The notes beneath the pieces are model-generated. The model worked only from the letters and a program-made list of their open reading frames with translations. It did not search any database and was not told the DNA's origin. Shown one piece after another: positions 14,466-17,221 of a DNA stretch of 17,221 nucleotides; position 1 is the first letter of the stretch; the number at the start of each line of letters is the position of its first letter. The position numbers and the translations under genes are program-made. Source of the DNA: Devosiaceae bacterium (GTDB lineage: Bacteria; Pseudomonadota; Alphaproteobacteria; Rhizobiales; Devosiaceae); contig JAKISM010000033.1 in assembly GCA_021648585.1 (NCBI GenBank), forward strand, positions 1 to 17,221, read 5' to 3'.

Positions 14466-15428
14466 ATGAGAAATTTAATTTCAAAAAAAGGATTTTTTGT
14501 TGGAGTATTTTTTATTTTGGTAATTAGCTTGCTAAATTACTTAGAGTTTTTTGATTTTAGCAACAAAATAGAGGGTGAAATGAAAGAAGAAAATATGATA
14601 AAGATTACAAGTGGCAATGCTACTCTTGCAGTAAAACTATATCCAAAAGAAAATGCACAAACGGTGATTTTGCTTCATGGGGGTCCGGGTGTTCCTGATG
14701 AAATGCAAGAGGTTGTTGCTTTGTTAAAGCAAAAATATCAAGTGATAGGTTTTGAACAAAGGGGAGTTGGAAATTCGCTTTGCAATGATTGTGAATATTT
14801 AATGGAGGAATATATTTCTGATATTGATGCGATTGCAAAATATTTTGAATTAGATAGTTTTCATTTATTTGGCCATTCTTGGGGTGGACTTTATGCGCAA
14901 ATATATTTTGAGAAAAACCCAAATAAAATAAAAAGCCTGTTTTTGGTTAGTCCAAGTTCAGGAACAAACGAAGTTTGGAAGCAGGTACAAGGAGAAGTCT
15001 TAGCTTATAATCAAAATTCTGTCTCTCTTCTTACTTGGGTAAAAATGGGATTTGATTCACTTTTGGGAATGTTAGGCAGTGATGTGGCTTATCAAAAATT
15101 ATTTAAACAAGTAGTACAAAATTATAATAAAAACTATGGTGGAGGGACTTTGTCTGATGAGGTTTTAAGGAAAATAAGAGCAGAGCCAATAAATAAAACG
15201 GCAAAACAAATTGGCTTATATTCAATGCTTGAAAAAAACCAAACCTCACAAGTTCCTATTATAATTACTTATGGTGAAGACGATATTTATGGAGAAAGTA
15301 AACGTTTGCTCTATGATAGATTTCCTAGCGCAGAGCCTATTATTCTCAAAAATTCAGGGCATATCCCTTGGAAACACAGTCCTGAGGAATTTAGCAAGAT
15401 ACTTAAAAGTTTTTATGCAATAAATTAG
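14466..15428 (+). CDS. Membrane-anchored alpha/beta hydrolase (proline iminopeptidase-like)
   Basis: A 320-residue alpha/beta-hydrolase fold enzyme. The N-terminus has one hydrophobic span (GFFVGVFFILVISLLNYL, about 9-26), so it is probably anchored with the catalytic domain outside the cytoplasm, or secreted. The oxyanion motif HGGPG is at 71-75, typical of proline iminopeptidase and related peptidases or esterases; the nucleophile is Ser138 in GHSWGG, with probable Asp273 in YGEDD and His299 in SGHIPW completing the triad. The cap domain lies about 165-250. I chose the ATG at 14466 over an upstream TTG that overlaps the MarR gene, because GGAG at 14455-14458 is seven bases before it. It directly follows the MarR gene. 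Substrate cannot be told; detoxification or peptide cleavage are guesses. Confidence 0.85.
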   Translation: MRNLISKKGFFVGVFFILVISLLNYLEFFDFSNKIEGEMKEENMIKITSGNATLAVKLYPKENAQTVILLHGGPGVPDEMQEVVALLKQKYQVIGFEQRGVGNSLCNDCEYLMEEYISDIDAIAKYFELDSFHLFGHSWGGLYAQIYFEKNPNKIKSLFLVSPSSGTNEVWKQVQGEVLAYNQNSVSLLTWVKMGFDSLLGMLGSDVAYQKLFKQVVQNYNKNYGGGTLSDEVLRKIRAEPINKTAKQIGLYSMLEKNQTSQVPIIITYGEDDIYGESKRLLYDRFPSAEPIILKNSGHIPWKHSPEEFSKILKSFYAIN

Positions 15429-15436
15429 AGATAATT

Positions 15437-15468
15437 AAAAAACCACCCGCTATTATTAGCGGGTGGTT
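15437..15468 (-). terminator. Rho-independent terminator after amtB
   Basis: A perfect 12-bp stem, aaccacccgcta (15441-15452) with tagcgggtggtt (15457-15468), has a 4-nt loop and is followed on the minus strand by a run of six T. It ends the glnK-amtB transcript. On the plus strand it lies just after the hydrolase stop and may also stop that transcript, though without a T-run there. Confidence 0.9.
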
Positions 15469-15495
15469 CAAGGAATTAAGGATTAGCTCTATTAA

Positions 15496-16935
15496 TTAGA
15501 ACTCAGGATAGGCCTCAACACCAACTTCTGCTTTATCAAGCCCTAGTGCTTCGTCTTCTTCGCTAACTCTAATGCCAATAGTGACTTTTAGAATTAACCA
15601 AACAATGGAAGAAGCGATAAAGGTAAATGCACCAATGGCACTAATTCCGATAAGTTGTGTAACATAGCTAGTGCCATCATTTGTTAGAGGGACAATCATT
15701 GTGCCCCAAATGCCAGCAAGAAGGTGAACTGGAATAGCACCAACCACATCATCAAGCTTTAGCTTATCAAGCAGTGGGATTGTAAATACTACGATAGCAC
15801 CACCAATTGCACCAATGAACAAAGCAAACGGAACGCTAGGAGTTAGCGGCTCGGCAGTTATTGAAACTAAACCAGCTAATGCGCCGTTAATAACCATTGT
15901 TACGTCAACTTTTTTGTAAATTAACTGCACTAATATCATGGCAGTTATTGCACCAGCGGCGGCAGCTAGGTTGGTATTTGCAAAAATACGAGAAATATCA
16001 GCAACATCTGCAATAGTTCCCATTGCTAATTGTGAAGCGCCATTAAAGCCAAACCAACCCATCCATAGGATAAACATACCAAGGGTTGCGAGTGGAATAG
16101 AGCTACCCGGCATTGGAGTTACCATACCATTTGCACTATATTTGCCTTTGCGAGCGCCAATGAAAATAACACCAGCAAGCGCTGCCCAGCCACCAACTGA
16201 GTGAACAAGAGTTGAGCCTGCAAAATCAGAAAAACCAAGCTCTGCTAACCAGCCGCCGCCCCATTGCCACATGCCTGTAATTGGATAAAGAAGACCAGTA
16301 AGCACAACAGTAAAGGCTAAGAACGCCCATAATCTAACACGTTCAGCAACTGCACCAGAAACAATAGAAGCGGTTGCGGCAACAAATGCCATTTGGAAGA
16401 ACCAATCAGATGCTACTGAATAACCAGCCTCTGCAGTATCAGCCCCCGGTTCTGGGAAATTTGAAGGTGAGAATGAGCCAATAAAGCCGCCAGCTTCACC
16501 ACCATACATTACATTATAACCAACGAGCCAAAACATTAGACCAGCAATGGAATAAAGAGCGATATTTTTTAGCGCTTGCATTGAAACGTTTTTCTTACGC
16601 ACTAAGCCTGTTTCGAGCATGGTAAAACCAGCCGCCATCCACATGACCAAAAAGCCACCTATTAAGAATAGGAGCGTATTAAAGATTTTGGCATCACGAT
16701 CACCAAAAACCTCTGCAACAATAGAGCTTATAGCGTCATTTGCAGCACTTGCGGCTTCTTCAGCACTTGCACCGTCCTCAAGTGCGGCATCAGATGCCGA
16801 AGTGCCAATGGCTTCAAGAGTTGAATTTAAGGCTGAATTAACATCAACGCTTTGCGCCAAAGAGGGGGTAGCAAACATAAGGATTGCAAATAATGCAATT
16901 ATGCCTGTCATTAGTTTATTTGAAAATTTAGTCAT
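15496..16935 (-). CDS. amtB: Ammonium transporter
   Basis: A 479-residue Amt/MEP/Rh channel of the inner membrane, which moves ammonium or ammonia into the cell. A cleavable signal peptide (MTKFSNKLMTGIIALFAILMFATPSLA) is followed by about 50 Ala/Glu/Asp/Ser-rich residues before the first core span, longer than in the E. coli protein. The twin pore histidines are present: in SDFAGSTLVHSVGG, where the conserved Asp is also seen, and in DDVVGAIPVHLLAGIWG. The span GFTMLETGLVRKKN has the pattern I associate more with the plant AMT1-type clade than with E. coli AmtB; this is inference. It follows glnK with a 26-nt gap and GGAG precedes the start, so both are one operon, usually under nitrogen control. 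Confidence 0.95.
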   Translation of the reverse strand: MTKFSNKLMTGIIALFAILMFATPSLAQSVDVNSALNSTLEAIGTSASDAALEDGASAEEAASAANDAISSIVAEVFGDRDAKIFNTLLFLIGGFLVMWMAAGFTMLETGLVRKKNVSMQALKNIALYSIAGLMFWLVGYNVMYGGEAGGFIGSFSPSNFPEPGADTAEAGYSVASDWFFQMAFVAATASIVSGAVAERVRLWAFLAFTVVLTGLLYPITGMWQWGGGWLAELGFSDFAGSTLVHSVGGWAALAGVIFIGARKGKYSANGMVTPMPGSSIPLATLGMFILWMGWFGFNGASQLAMGTIADVADISRIFANTNLAAAAGAITAMILVQLIYKKVDVTMVINGALAGLVSITAEPLTPSVPFALFIGAIGGAIVVFTIPLLDKLKLDDVVGAIPVHLLAGIWGTMIVPLTNDGTSYVTQLIGISAIGAFTFIASSIVWLILKVTIGIRVSEEDEALGLDKAEVGVEAYPEF

Positions 16936-16961
16936 TTTATTAGTTCTCCAATAAAGGGTAA

Positions 16962-17221
16962 TTAAAGTGCTGTGTCACCAGTTTCGCCAGTGCGAATGCG
17001 AGTTACTTGTTCAAGGTCAAACACAAAAATCTTGCCATCACCAATTTTGCCAGATTCGGCAGCGTTGCGAATTATGCTAACTATATTGTCAGATTGATCG
17101 GCTGTTACGGCGATTTCTAATTTGAGTTTGGGAATAAAATTAACGGCATATTCTGCCCCACGATAAATTTCGGTATGCCCTTTTTGGCGGCCATAGCCTT
17201 TAACTTCACTAACTGTCATGC
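16962..17221 (-). CDS. glnK: Nitrogen regulatory protein P-II (GlnK), 3' part
   Basis: Partial: the first 27 or so codons lie beyond the right edge. P-II proteins sense 2-oxoglutarate, ATP/ADP and glutamine, and GlnK plugs the AmtB pore when ammonium is plentiful. The T-loop is complete (GRQKGHTEIYRGAEYAV); its uridylylated tyrosine falls at residue 51 if the missing part is 27 residues long. The B-loop region SGKIGDGKIFVFDLEQVTRIRTGETGDTAL is intact and ends the protein at the usual length of about 112. The internal ATG at 17219 is not the start: in P-II proteins this Met follows a Gly, and the two bases before it (gc) fit a Gly codon. It is followed by amtB, the standard glnK-amtB pairing. 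Confidence 0.95.
   Translation of the reverse strand, partial: MTVSEVKGYGRQKGHTEIYRGAEYAVNFIPKLKLEIAVTADQSDNIVSIIRNAAESGKIGDGKIFVFDLEQVTRIRTGETGDTAL

Overview
The window reads as an origin-proximal chromosomal segment of an AT-rich alphaproteobacterium, most likely in or near the Hyphomicrobiales (Rhizobiales). This rests on the protein sequences (alphaproteobacterial ParB, HolA, LptE, FtsK, LolA) and on a gene order that, as I recall it, is typical of that group: parB / holA-lptE-leuS, then yggS, an OmpR-type regulator, a small cyclic-nucleotide-binding protein, xth, lolA, ftsK and amtB-glnK. Species cannot be named from the sequence. No tRNA, rRNA, CRISPR array, transposase or phage gene was seen.

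Layout. 1-401 is the 3' part of parB. 402-2997 is an accessory interval between parB and holA: one KAP-family P-loop NTPase gene on the minus strand, with about 0.5 kb of non-coding DNA on each side packed with dispersed palindromes. 2998-7148 is the minus-strand cluster leuS-lptE-holA (leucyl-tRNA synthetase, LPS-assembly lipoprotein, DNA polymerase III delta), with leuS and lptE overlapping. A 211-bp divergent region with several strong palindromes separates leuS from yggS (PLP homeostasis). An OmpR/PhoB-type regulator and a stand-alone cNMP-binding domain protein follow on the plus strand. They converge on a minus-strand series, in transcription order ftsK, a small secreted protein, lolA, xth. 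Upstream of ftsK lies a divergent MarR-type regulator plus alpha/beta-hydrolase pair that looks like an acquired cassette. A strong terminator separates it from the minus-strand glnK-amtB nitrogen pair; glnK is cut by the window edge.

How the genes relate. Most genes are housekeeping: chromosome segregation (parB, ftsK), replication and repair (holA, xth), envelope biogenesis (lptE, lolA), translation (leuS), ammonium uptake (glnK-amtB). A near-consensus parS site lies inside leuS, fitting a ParB-loaded, origin-near region. A CtrA-like box precedes ftsK.

The accessory content of most interest is: the lone KAP NTPase in its repeat-rich insertion; a family of 27-30 nt palindromes with fixed ends and co-varying stems; a 160-bp inverted repeat with G-quadruplex-type tracts; a MarR gene whose inverted-repeat operator covers its own -10 box; and two abutting hairpins in the leader of the small secreted protein gene, the second of which would hide its ribosome-binding site.
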